Source: Paraspadella gotoi (taxonomy: Eukaryota > Chaetognatha). From it: a stretch of 64,000 bases of DNA. The stretch is from positions 3,804,785-3,868,784 of the forward strand of contig CM119263.1 of NCBI GenBank assembly GCA_051294375.1. The letters are read 5' to 3'. The translations under genes and the position numbers were made by a program. Position 1 is the first letter of the stretch; each line of letters starts with the position of its first letter. The notes under the pieces are model-generated. The model had not been told where the DNA came from, did no database searches, and worked only from the letters and a program-made list of their open reading frames with translations. Positions 26,001 to 36,567 of this stretch are shown one piece after another.

Positions 26001-26370
26001 GTGCTAGTAATAGTTAGTTTAATTAATTAATTAAAACATTTATGAGTATGCATAAATAATAAAAATTCAAGTCAACGAGACTTTGATTTTTTCCATTCAA
26101 ACTCATTTTCACTCCTCGATTCCATCGAAACTTTGTATTATGCTCAACTACACACTTTCCTATCCATGGTAATTGGAGTTTTTTTCTAAGGAGGGACGGA
26201 TGAACAGACAGACGGACGGATGGACGGACGGACGTTTTTATTGCACAATTGTTCTGACATGATTTAAGTGAATTGAGGGGGCGGACACACGGACCAACAA
26301 AGTGGATCCGACTAAAAAGTAACTGAAACGTGAAAGAGTTGCTCCGTGAGTGATCGCAGCTCGAGTTAAA
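26000..26370. mobile_element. GTCC-rich foldback family fragment
   Basis: Contains in reverse orientation the GGACGGAC run, the TTGCACAATT segment, TTGAGGGGGCGGAC and GGATCCGACTA that also end the element at 35150-36470, followed by GAGTTGCTCCGTGAG, a terminus-like motif also seen at 52264. It ends about 65 bases before the start codon of the XK-like gene. Confidence 0.65.
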
Positions 26371-26434
26371 ACCTACCCCTTCCCTACTATTCTCACATGC
26401 ATTTTTCAGATTAAAATTTTAAAAGAGAAGAGAG

Positions 26435-29427
26435 ATGGCACCTCGGCTTGGTCTCATCTCCAAACTCGATCGAGACCTAATACTCTTAATATTCACTAAC
26501 ATTTTGAACATTCTCGACTTTGCCTCTGACTTAAAGACATCCATTCATTTCCGGAGCAATTCAGCCACAAAGGGCATCGGCGAAATACTTTTTGGAATCC
26601 TGATCGCGCATATCTTCATCTCAACGATATATGGAATGGCAGTCATCCAAAAGAACCCCCTGGCTTTTTCGCGGTTAAGCGCGAGTTATCCAAGACTCTT
26701 TGTCACATTTATACTGCATCTCGTGGGACTGGGAACCATACCCTTTAGTGTGGACTTTTATTTGGACTACTATCATGTTAAAAAGAAGCAAATAAATAGC
26801 GATGATGAACATGAAAATGTTGCTGACATTGACATTCAAAGAAACATCATAAATAGTGAAGATGGAATAGATAATAGGAATACTAGGGAAAACTTAAAAC
26901 GGTTTGGAAAAAAATGATCTTGTTCTTTTGAAAGAATAATTTTAAAAACAATTTAGAAAACTACAGTCCTGTGCAAAAAAAACGCGCCACTTTATTTCAG
27001 ACTTTAAAAATCACTCTATAAACTTGAATTTTTAAAAAAAATTTAAAAGTAAGATAAAGTTTATTGAAAGATGATAAGTTTGGTATAAATTTTATTAAAA
27101 TAGGACCATCCATTTAGGAACATAATTTATTAAAATGAAGTACTTTACCGCAAAGCTGAACAAAAAAATATAATAAATTTAAAATTAATCTTTTTTTTTC
27201 TGATATTTTACAATACTTGAAGTAGATTAGAAATATAAAAGAAACACTGGATATCCGGAGGATAGATGGATAGATAGATTGCCCCAGGTCCCTAAAAAAT
27301 AATATTAAGGTTATTAAAATATATGATAAAAGATACGTCTAAAATTCTGAAACTTTTATACGGATTTCAAATGAGAGTTAAAATGAAATGATCAAATACT
27401 ATGGCTAAATTATCTGATATAGGGACTTTAGATTTTTTACCCTAATAAAAATTATAACATTTTTTTGTTTTTCAATTCCCAGTAGTCCAGCTTGCTTATT
27501 TTCTTAGTTATGTGCTCATCAATGGCATGATCGAATTTAAAAAAATCAAATTTTTTACATTTGAATAGGACCTTATTATAAAATATATTTTTATAAAAAA
27601 ATTAAATGTTTTAAAATTTTGGTTTATCTCACAGATACAGACATTGGAGTATCTGGAATGTAAAGTTATAAAGTGGCGCGGTTTTTTTTGCACAGAACTG
27701 TAGATTTGAAAGGAGTGATGAGAGAGACTAAACTTTTACGAGTAATTTTAATATAATGATTTTAATTTTTTACCAAGGACATTTTTATTTTTTAAGGAAT
27801 TTTGCACTAAAACAAAGTGTGGAATTTGGGATGAATATTTTTCACTGTTTCATTGAGGCTTTTCCACAATCACTTACAAGCATTTATGCATTTATATGGG
27901 AATTTACAGCTGGGAATGATGAGCAGTGCATCCCTTTCTGTCTAAACTACAATAGGTAAATTCTTGATCATATCCAGTTATCCCTGTTTCAGATTTATAT
28001 AAAAAATTAATATTTTTTATAATTTATATAATTTATATATAATTTATATAATTTATAATTTTTTTAACATTTAAAAATTCATAGCTCCTAAAATAATTAT
28101 TAGAACTAATATCTGTATACACCATTAGAAAGTCCAATTATTAATCTATAGGATATTGTCTGTTTTAATTTTTTTTACTATATTTTAGATGTAGTAGAAA
28201 GAAAATCATAAAATTTATTAATATTGAAAAATCTATTTTTCCAAAATCCAATTCACGAAAAGTATTCATTTGATTTGAATAAATGAGGTGTTTAATATAA
28301 AGCATAAAATAAAATAAAGCATTATGTTTGCTCTTGAAGATGACAACAGTTGAATTTTATTTAGTTCATTTTTTTTAACGATATCATTCGTTTTTTATAA
28401 AATAAAAAACACTTTTTTTACAGATTTTGAAGAGTTGTAAGCACTTAATGATCGATTTTTTAAAAAACAAAGATAGAAAAAAATTATTAACAGTTAGGGG
28501 ACCAATTTGTACTATAGCGCTAAATTCTGTGAACAAGTTTTAAAAATCTGCTCAGGCCTAATGGTCTAAGTAAAAAATAAAACTCAGCACTGTATTCCAA
28601 ATCGAAGTTTTTTTTAATCTATTAATGTTATTAATTATAGTTATTCCTGCCTTGGAGGAACCCTTTTAATAAAACGGGGCGAACAATTAATCACTTTCAA
28701 CCAAAGTTGTGATTGCTTCAGGGAACAATCAAGAAGCTATTCAGATTTATTTTGCAAATGGAAAATTAAAGATCATTTTACACTTTTCTCCTTCTCACTT
28801 TCTACAATCAGTTTGGCACGATTCGCTGCTTTGAACCGTAATGACTTGATGACCTCAGTACTGAAATCCGATAAAATTTCCAAAGCGAGCGAGGTGCTTG
28901 GTACCTTACAAGGCACATTAGGTTTGACCGCCGGTATATATTTTATCTACTCATCATACATTGTGCACTCCAAGTATTTTCTGGTTTTGACACCATTTTT
29001 GATATTACGCATTTTTACAATCTCAGAAAGCGTTGACTTAGTCAAAAAATGTTGTCAAATATATACTGGAAACCCCAAAGAAAAGGATAAAGTAGTTTTC
29101 CTTTCTCAACTATTTGCTTTGCCCTTTTTCAATCTGGTTTTTTTCTCTATTATTTTGTCAATGGTAAAGCAATTGGAAGTTACTGCCGAGCTCGATATTT
29201 ATGGTAAAACTGGTAAAACTTTGGGTTGGACTCATTTGGAAACTGATCATCTGCCAAAAATCGTTACATACGGTCGACTACTAATTCATCAACCATTCGT
29301 AACTTCTGATCGCCCTTGTATTTTGTCAGAAAACTTGGGCAACTACAAAAATTGGGCCACATTACTTACTAAGTTTGTAATACCAATTACTTTCTCTTAC
29401 TCTGAAGCACAGTCATTAGATTTTTAA
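26435..29427 (+). CDS. XK-related-like multi-pass membrane protein
   Basis: Three exons join in phase: 26435-26901, 27797-27955 and 28812-29427, giving 413 residues, within the usual range for XK-related proteins (some members are phospholipid scramblase subunits, others transport-associated). Hydrophobic segments include residues 15-31, 51-71 and 88-108, followed by an acidic Asn/Asp-rich linker, then IEAFPQSLTSIY, resembling the family's EAxPQLxLQLY helix, and at least three more hydrophobic segments in exon 3. LDFASDLKTSIHF near the end of the first segment resembles the family DxGTDL motif. A TTTTTCAG acceptor-like site ends at about 26410, so a 5' UTR intron or trans-splice site is possible. 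The exon 1 donor is a weak GTTTGG. The family call rests on motifs recognised by eye and needs a profile search. Confidence 0.6.
26964..27700. mobile_element. Tc1/mariner-like MITE, copy 2 (737 bp)
   Basis: Flanked by TA at 26962-26963 and 27701-27702. The left end CAGTCCTGTGCAAAAAA continues to CGCGCCACTTTA, and the right end is its inverse with one mismatch and one indel over about 30 bases. There is no transposase frame inside, so it is non-autonomous. It lies entirely within the first coding intron of the XK-like gene. Confidence 0.9.
27956..28811 (+). other. AT-rich second coding intron of the XK-like gene
   Basis: Begins GTAAAT and ends ACAATCAG. The interior is very AT-rich with no repeat family that I recognise. 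Confidence 0.6.
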
Positions 29428-29449
29428 TAAATATTTTACAATCTTTATA

Positions 29450-30255
29450 GTCACTTTTCGGTTGGTCTGTCAGTGTCGGTACGTCTGTCCGTCGTTAAAA
29501 ATACTGGTTAATGCTTTTATAATTAAGTTCATATTTGGAATGAAGATAAGGCACCAAAAGAACTTTAACGTGCATATATATCATACTTGTGAAGTCACGT
29601 GATCATGTTAAAAATTGACCACATGACCCAAAATTCAATGCAGCTTATATTTGGTTGTTCTTTTGTTTTGTTTTTTTGCTGAGCAGATAGGAACCTCTAC
29701 ACAAAGCGACTGTGAGCTACCCCTTTTGTTTTTAAGAATATGAAGAATAAAATATGTTTTCTGATGTAGTGCGTATGGAATATACACTTTTACTGTTTCT
29801 GATTTTGTTAATACTGTTTTTGGTATTAATAAAAAAATGATAAAATCTTTTGAAATTCCGGTCTATATGTAAACACTGTTATTGTGACCATTACTTTTTT
29901 GTTTTTATGTTAATATCGTTTTTGTTATTAATAAAAAAACAAAAACGGTAATTCCGATGTGTTGCGCCGCAGTGACTACCTTATCAAGTGTATTTATCAT
30001 GACGTGACCTGAAATAACGTGACATGACATGACATGACCTGACATAACATGTATTTATGACACGCACTGCATAGGAATTTTGTCTTTTATTCTTTATAGT
30101 TTAGGATTTCCTGAAGGTTTTTTCATTTCTTAACAATTGAGCAACCAACTATATGCAAGTTATGAGCCATTTTAACGTAAGTAGGACAGACCGACGGATA
30201 GACAGACCAACAGACCGACAGACCGACCAAAAAGTGACTTAATGAGTTGCATAAA
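29450..30255. mobile_element. Foldback element containing dispersed repeat D, copy 2
   Basis: The left end AGTCACTTTTCGGTTGGTCTGTC inverts the right end, where GACAGACCGACC..AAAAAGTGACTT occurs at 30210-30241. Inside are two near-copies of a TTAATA..CGTTTTTG..TATTAATAAAAAA module and the D landmarks (TGACATGACA run, TTCTTAACAATTGAGCAACCAACTA). No coding frame. Confidence 0.7.
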
Positions 30256-31000
30256 ATTATATTCATGACATAAAGGTGCCCCTATAGACCTTTCCCCAGT
30301 ATGTATCCCTATCAGAACATACAATTCTACATGGTAGTCTTATCCCTATTGGTAAAAAAAACATATATAACGTTGGTCCCTCAAAAAATTATCCATTCCC
30401 ACCCCTTTCTGTTCAGCCTCTTAGATATTATGATTTTTCATTAATGACTTTCTAACAGAAATGATGTGTGATATCTATTAGAAAACTAGGACAGATAGTA
30501 ATCTAACCTTGTGTTGTATAGATGCTCCCTCTATTTCCAGAAGATAACACTGACTTCCCCTTCCCAAATTGAATTATTAGATAAATAAAACATTTTTAAA
30601 AAAGAAAGCAATATATGTTTGATTAAATAATATAGATTAAATACTAAATCCTTCATAAAAATATTAAATATTAAAATAGAAAAATAGAAAATAGTGAAAC
30701 AAGTAATTTGCAAATTTTCATTGATAGCAAAAAGTAGAGGAAGTTTTTGTCGCGCTTTTTTCTCTCTATTCATTTTTCCATGGATATCACATTCATAAAA
30801 ATTAACCTTAAACAATAGAAAATCGTTGCCTGAATCACTCAAATCAATCAAATAGTCTTCTATTTACATTTTGCATCTAGTTATAAAACGTGATTATAAT
30901 ATCTTCCTAAAATAGAAAGAGTTTCATTATGTTAAACTATATTGAAAATTGTATTTTCTTACATGCACACATTTTATTAAAATCGTAGTTTTTCTTCAAT
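30256..31000. other. AT-rich gene-free stretch
   Basis: No exon-like frame or recognised repeat family. Confidence 0.6.
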
Positions 31001-31007
31001 TATTTTT

Positions 31008-32371
31008 AAGCAGACCCGACTCTATAATTCACTTTGTCAGTCCGTCGGTCCCACCCCAAAATATTGTCGGTAAATTATTATTATCATATCAGAACCTCGA
31101 ATTATGATAAATTATGCAAAAAAAATTATGTCCGTCCGTCCGTCCTTCCGTCTGTCCGTCCGTCCGTGCGTCCGTCCGTCCATCTGTCCGTCCCCCCTTA
31201 GTAAAAAACTCCGATTACTCGTGATTGGATGGATGGATTGGTATGAAATTTTGTGTGTGGGAAGGAAACTGTGTGAATGAGATGGATATAAAGTTTCAAT
31301 GGAATCGTGCGAGTGGAAATTGGTTTAAGAGGAAAGGTCATTCAGCATAACAATGCGTAATCTTTGATGTATTAGAGCTAATGCATCGAGAAATACATTA
31401 TAGTCATCAGTAATCACAAAAAAAATACGTTTTTATTTAAATGTAAACATTCTGTTTTCAATCATTTTTTTAAATCGGTAAATAACAAAATTGTTAAGTT
31501 AAATGGGTAAGCACATTTTTTAAAGATTAGTTTTTCAATCTGATTGTTAAAAAATTCTAGGTAAGAAGTTAAAACACAGTAAGGGATAATTTAGAAGGGG
31601 AGAATTAAACAATTAATCTTGTGACTCTGTTGGTTTTCCAGTCATGAACAAGATCTTCAGTTAAATAGATGGTAAAGAAATTTGAGCTACAATGAATCTA
31701 TACTGAATTTGAGGAGTTGCAGCCTAAACGACTGCAATAATATTGATTTAAAAATTTGATTAGCAATCTAAAAAACATTTGTAAAAATGTAATAGAGAGA
31801 CATTTTGATAAACGCGTTCCAGTTAGAAAGAATTCAGGGTTAAAGTTTAAAAACGTTTCATTTTCAAGGATACAAGTTGAAATTTAAAAATGTCTCTCTA
31901 TTACATTTTTCTAATTCAGTAATAGAAAATTCATAAAAAATATCAGATGGATTGGCCTTTTTCGTTTGACCTGCAACTCTTCAGATAGGTTTCTTTTATT
32001 TTATATTATAATTAAAACCGATATAAAATGGCGTAGAATGCATCAAATGTTTAAAGTGAATACATTTTTGGAATCGGCAAGAGCTCAGCTTTCTGAATTT
32101 GTACTTCATTTTGGCCTATTTTGAAGTTGAGTTGAATGACCCTTTTTCTTAAATAGAAAAAACAAAAAAATCTATTTCACTATTTGAACGCCAATTGCTC
32201 ATGAGTAAATAGGGCAATTGACTTGAAATTTTGTATGATGGTAGGAAAGTATGTGATAAAGCTGTATATAATTTTTTGATGGAATCGTAGGAGTGGAAAA
32301 GAGTTCAAATTAGAAAACAAAAAGACACATTTATTTGAATTTTTTAAAGTTTCTTTCTCTCTATCTCTCTC

Positions 32372-32410
<39 letters not shown>
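31008..32410. mobile_element. GTCC-family element, left part
   Basis: Starts with CAGACCCGACTCTATAATTCAC, then CAGTCCGTCGGTCC, TTATGATAAATTATGC and a (GTCC)n run at 31130-31192, the same order as at 35150. A second related patch (GAAATTTTGTATG..GGAATCG..GAGTGGAAA) appears at 32230-32300. A (GATT)n tract at 32373-32411 leads into the 18-bp array. Confidence 0.6.
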
Positions 32411-32411
<1 letters not shown>

Positions 32412-32870
32412 GTGACCAAATTATGCCAGTTGACCAATTTATGCCAGTTGACAAATTCTGCAAGTTGACCAAATTATGCCTGTTGACCAAATTATGCCAG
32501 TTGACCAAATTATGCCAGTTGATAAAATTATGCAGTTGACCAAATTATGCAGTTGACCAAATTATGTATGTGGACCAAATTATGTTAATTGACCAAATTA
32601 TGTCAGTTGACCAAATAATGCCAGTTGAACAAATTAAGTCAGTTAACCAAGTTATGTCATTTAAACAAGTTAAGTCAGTTGACCAAATTATGTCAGTTGA
32701 CCAAATTATGTCAGTTGACCAAATTATGTCAGTTAACCAAATTATGTCAGTTGACCAAATTATGTCAGTTGACCAAATTATGCCAGCTGACAAAATTATG
32801 TCAGTTGACCAAATTATGCCAGTTGACCAAATAATGTAATTTGATGAAATTATGCAAGTTGACCAAGTTA
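32412..32870. repeat. 18-bp minisatellite array 1
   Basis: About 25 units of AGTTGACCAAATTATGCC or close variants. Because the period is a multiple of three, it translates as SVDQIM repeats; I do not consider that a gene. It is followed at 32885-32930 by a conserved TTAATTATCGTAGGCAGATCC block shared with 37865 and 44110. Confidence 0.93.
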
Positions 32871-33004
32871 GCTTATTAAAACTTAATTATCGTAGGCAGA
32901 TCCGGCATTGTTTGCTCAAACTTTTTATTAAAAAGTAAATATTAACTATAAAGGACCAACTGAAAAAAAAGAATAAAGAATACTTAAAAAAATTTTATTT
33001 ACAG

Positions 33005-34166
33005 TTTCTTCGATGTCCCTAATAATGCTATATGTGAGACAAAGCCAAGGATGGTATTGAAACTTGGAAATTACATGCTACTTCGCTCAAGTTTCTTGGT
33101 TCAACTAATAATACTTTCACTGGATTTTACATTTGGGATCTTCTACTCCTTCTTTTTAACGATTTTGCATAAACAGTTTTGTCAACGATTATTTTTTTAT
33201 ATTGGAAGTTTGAATTTTTTATTCATACTTGTCCTGAACTTACAGAGTTCAGCAAATCTAGAAAATGTCAGTGAGTTTTTGCTCAGTGCAACCAGCTATC
33301 GAGAGATCATGAAAAAACCAATACCTACTTATGAAAGGAGGGCTGAACTCTTTAAAATTTTTACCGAGGAAAGGGAATCATATTTCAATCCATTAATAAA
33401 ACATGTTTACAGAATGGCAACTGTTTTGGTCAATGCTTGGATGGCTATGTTATCTTTAGCCGCGCTAAAGTTTCTTAGTAAAACAATTAAACGATTGCCA
33501 TTTATACTTCAGATCACGTTTTTTATACTGTTGGGCTTGATTTCTCCTTCATTACCACTCTATGTAGCTTATTTTTACAATGAGGATAGATTAAAATATA
33601 AACTTATTAGAGAAATTCAAACTAATTGCAACGTCACTGTCAATGAATATCATCCAGTTACCTCAACACATATTGATACGACTATTTATGCCTTTTTGTC
33701 TTATGCTTATTTCAAAGAAGTTTATTTTGTTATACTCTGTATCTCGACCTTGCCGTTTCTGCATTTCATTTTTGTTTTGTCGAATCTTAGCAAAAAACGA
33801 AATATTCCAATCAAAATCAAAATGTTTTTTGTGGTAATTTTTTGGGCAAGTTATTTTTTTATTTTTGAATACTATTTGAAAAGAACAAATTTAAAGAGTG
33901 AGTTTACTTTAGAATATTCTTACAGAAGAGAAAATATTTTTGATATAGAATTTGCACCAACAAAATCGATCAATTTAAATTATTACTCAAATTTAAAAAA
34001 ACAAATATATTTTTGCCTTGAAGGAATTAAAATTGATGTCAGTAACCTATACTTACAAAAAGTCTTTGATAACCTCGACGCTCAATCTAACGAATGGGTT
34101 TTAAACATTGCTCCTATGAACAATATCGTTTTCTTACTATTTCCTACTGCCTTAATGCTGATCTAA
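33005..34166 (+). CDS. Large terminal exon of a multi-pass membrane protein
   Basis: After a good acceptor (TTTTATTTACAG) the frame stays open for 387 residues to TAA. One base precedes the first full codon, the same phase as the exon at 28812, so it can follow the 27,955 donor as an alternative to that exon. It could also follow a possible GTTTGT donor at 29,369, which would make it a continuation. Hydrophobic segments appear at about 25-45, 60-78, 130-150, 160-182, 232-252 and 268-288, with a hydrophobic C-terminus (FLLFPTALMLI). An amphipathic, charged stretch lies between the second and third. No family was recognised with certainty; the architecture is compatible with the XK-like neighbour. 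Confidence 0.62.
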
Positions 34167-35139
34167 GATATTATATATTTTAAGGTATTTTAGGATAGTT
34201 TAAGGAATTTTTAAGATATATAGTTTTAAAATAGTATATAGTCTTAAATTTAAGATTTATAATTTAATTTATATTAAAGTTATTTTAATTAAACTATGTT
34301 TTTAATTTTCGAAACAAATATTAATAATATAAAAAATGTTAAAAATGCATAGTGAAACCATAAAACGATCTTTTTAGTGCATAAATAGACACCTATAAGC
34401 ATTTACGTTTTCCAATAACTTTTTGAAAAAAATCATCAAGAGACTCAACCACAGAATAAACTAAATCAAAAAAACATTACAACGCTGCGATAAAAATTTT
34501 AAAAACCATATGATAAGAAATTCTACGTAGTCTTTAACTTTTCTTTCTTGCTTGTAACAATCACAATGCACAAAGAATTAAAGAACTGAGTAACAAAAAC
34601 TTTTATTTATCAATTTTGTTTTTCAATACAAAACTTTTATTATACAGAGATTTCAAATAAAATAAATCAGTTTAAGAAAAATGAGGCTCGATAAAATCAC
34701 CGCCAGCATTACTCTGCTTCCCACGTTTTTGTGAAAAAAATTGGTTGTGCACAGAAGTTTTCATCTTAGCCTAAGAAATAATTTATCGAGGGAATTTTGA
34801 CCCTCCCTAAAGTTTTCAATCTCCTAAAATATATGTAAAAACTTAAATTTACATCTACAGAATGAGCATCTTTTATTCTTTTAACTTTTAGTTAATTTTT
34901 AGACATGATGTATTGTTAGTTTGATAGCAGAGAAAACAAAGTGTTACGAAATAACTATCTTTTATATTACAATGAAATCCAGCTTCTCCACCTTTTCCCC
35001 GTTGCTCTTTTGTTCTTTTTTAATGATTTTTTACAACGAATTTGGTTTAATGATTTTTTTTAATAATAAAAAACAAATTCGTTGTAAAAAATCATTAAAA
35101 CTTTGTTTTCTCAGCTAATTATTTTTTAATATTTTTAGT
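34167..35139. other. AT-rich stretch with a small foldback
   Basis: 34925-35117 has inverted ends (GCAGAGAAAACAAAGT against ACTTTGTTTTCTCAGC). Within it, 35026-35050 and 35072-35095 are inverted copies containing ACAACGAATTTG. No gene beyond the end of the membrane-protein exon. Confidence 0.6.
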
Positions 35140-35362
35140 GGGATCTGCTTATCAGCAGATCCCGACTCTATAATCCACTTTGTCGGTCCGTCTATCCGCC
35201 CCCTCAATCTTGTCAGTCATTTACCTAAATTATGTCAGAACCTCGAATTATGATAAATTATGCAAAAAAAAAAATGATGTCCGTCCGTCCGTCCTCCCAT
35301 AGCAAAAAACTCCAATTACTCGTGATTGGAGTATGTGGTTTGGTGTGAATGTGGTTTAAATG

Positions 35363-35590
35363 TGGACTAAAATCCACCAACCATTCATCAGCGGCCATTG
35401 GTGCCGGAGGCAAGACATTCGCCTCCCAACCCAAAGGTCCGGGGTTCTAGCCCGGTGGTCGCCTAACAGTTAAGAGGGACGGGGCGCTTAACCCGCCTGT
35501 AACTCGGTGCTACAGCCTGATCCGAAGCTCAGGGACTGCTTATATTGAACGGTTCTGTCATTAACATATATCAATAATCACTGTCTCTTC
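35363..35590 (+). repeat. SINE family A, copy 3
   Basis: Same structure as the copies in the EF-hand introns, inserted between the arms of a foldback element. B-box text GGGGTTCTAGCCC is intact. Confidence 0.88.
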
Positions 35591-35742
35591 AGTGTGTGAT
35601 TTAGCTGGAAAAAAAAATTCTATGGAATCGTACGAGTAAAAATTAAATTTAATGAAAAAAACATAGGTCACATTTACTTTAATCTTTTTACTAATTTTAA
35701 CCTTGTATTTTTTATTTCTTTCTTTTCGTTGCGTTAGTGAAT

Positions 35743-35824
35743 AAACGAAATGGTTTTTAAAGTCAACAACGATTTTTATTTTTATAATAAAAATCGTTGT
35801 TGACTTTAAAAACCCTTTCGTTTA
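35743..35824. repeat. Perfect hairpin related to the 18.9-kb foldback
   Basis: Arms 35752-35780 and 35786-35814 are 29-base perfect inverted repeats with a 5-base loop. One mismatch further out, TAAACGAAA pairs again with TTTCGTTTA. The arm text CAACGATTTTTATTT is shared with the foldback at 18905. Confidence 0.85.
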
Positions 35825-36567
35825 ATTTTAAAATATAATTATTCATAATTGGATGGATAGAATGAGATTAAATTTTGTGTGTTGGAAGGAAAGTGTGGGA
35901 TTGAGCAGGATAAAAAGTTGAAAAAATGATGCAAGTTAAAAAATGATGCACGTTTAAAAAATGATGTTATTTGAAAAAATTATGTGATTTGAAAAAATGA
36001 TGAAAGTAAAATAAAATTATACAATTTAAAAAGATGGAGCGTGTTAAAAAAATGATGCCAGTTGAAAAAAATATGTGAATTGAGCAAACACGATCATTAG
36101 CGGTTATTAATTAATTAGTTAATTAATTCAAGTTAATTAATTCAAGTTAATTAATTAATTAATTATTTAATTTGATATGAAATATTTGTTTTAGATATTT
36201 TCGTCACTGACCATGACAAAACACACACTTCCCTACCCACACACGAAATTTCATTCCAATCTATCCATCCAATCACGAGTAATTGGATTTTGTTGCTAAG
36301 GTGGGACGGACGCACGGACGGACGAACATAATTTTTTTGCACAATTTATCATAATTCGATGTTCTGCAATGATATAAGTAAATGCCCGACAAGATTGAGG
36401 GGGTGGACCGACGGACCGACAAATTGAATTATAGAGTTGGAATCAGCTGAAAAGCAGATCCGACTAAAATGATGCAAGTTGAAAAAACGATGCAAGTTGA
36501 AAAAATAATATTAGGTAAAAAAAATATTTTTGTACCGTAGTAAGAGTTTAGTTTAATCCCTTGCAAG

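Larger units (their letters stand above)
35145..36475. mobile_element. GTCC-family foldback element with about 200-bp inverted ends
   Basis: The left end (GATCCCGACTCTATAATCCA, GTCGGTCCGTC, TTATGATAAATTATGCAAA, GTCCGTCCGTCC, CAATTACTCGTGATTGGA) is repeated in reverse complement and opposite order at 36255-36470. Between the arms lie a SINE (35363-35590), a hairpin (35743-35824) and an 18-bp repeat array (35925-36075). No transposase frame. It interrupts related 18-bp-repeat sequence that resumes at 36470. Confidence 0.82.

Noticed and set aside
32545-32839. Open frames on both strands encoding regular VDQIMS or WSTDII repeats
   Set aside because: They are translations of an 18-bp minisatellite inside a transposon, open on both strands, without flanking coding sequence.
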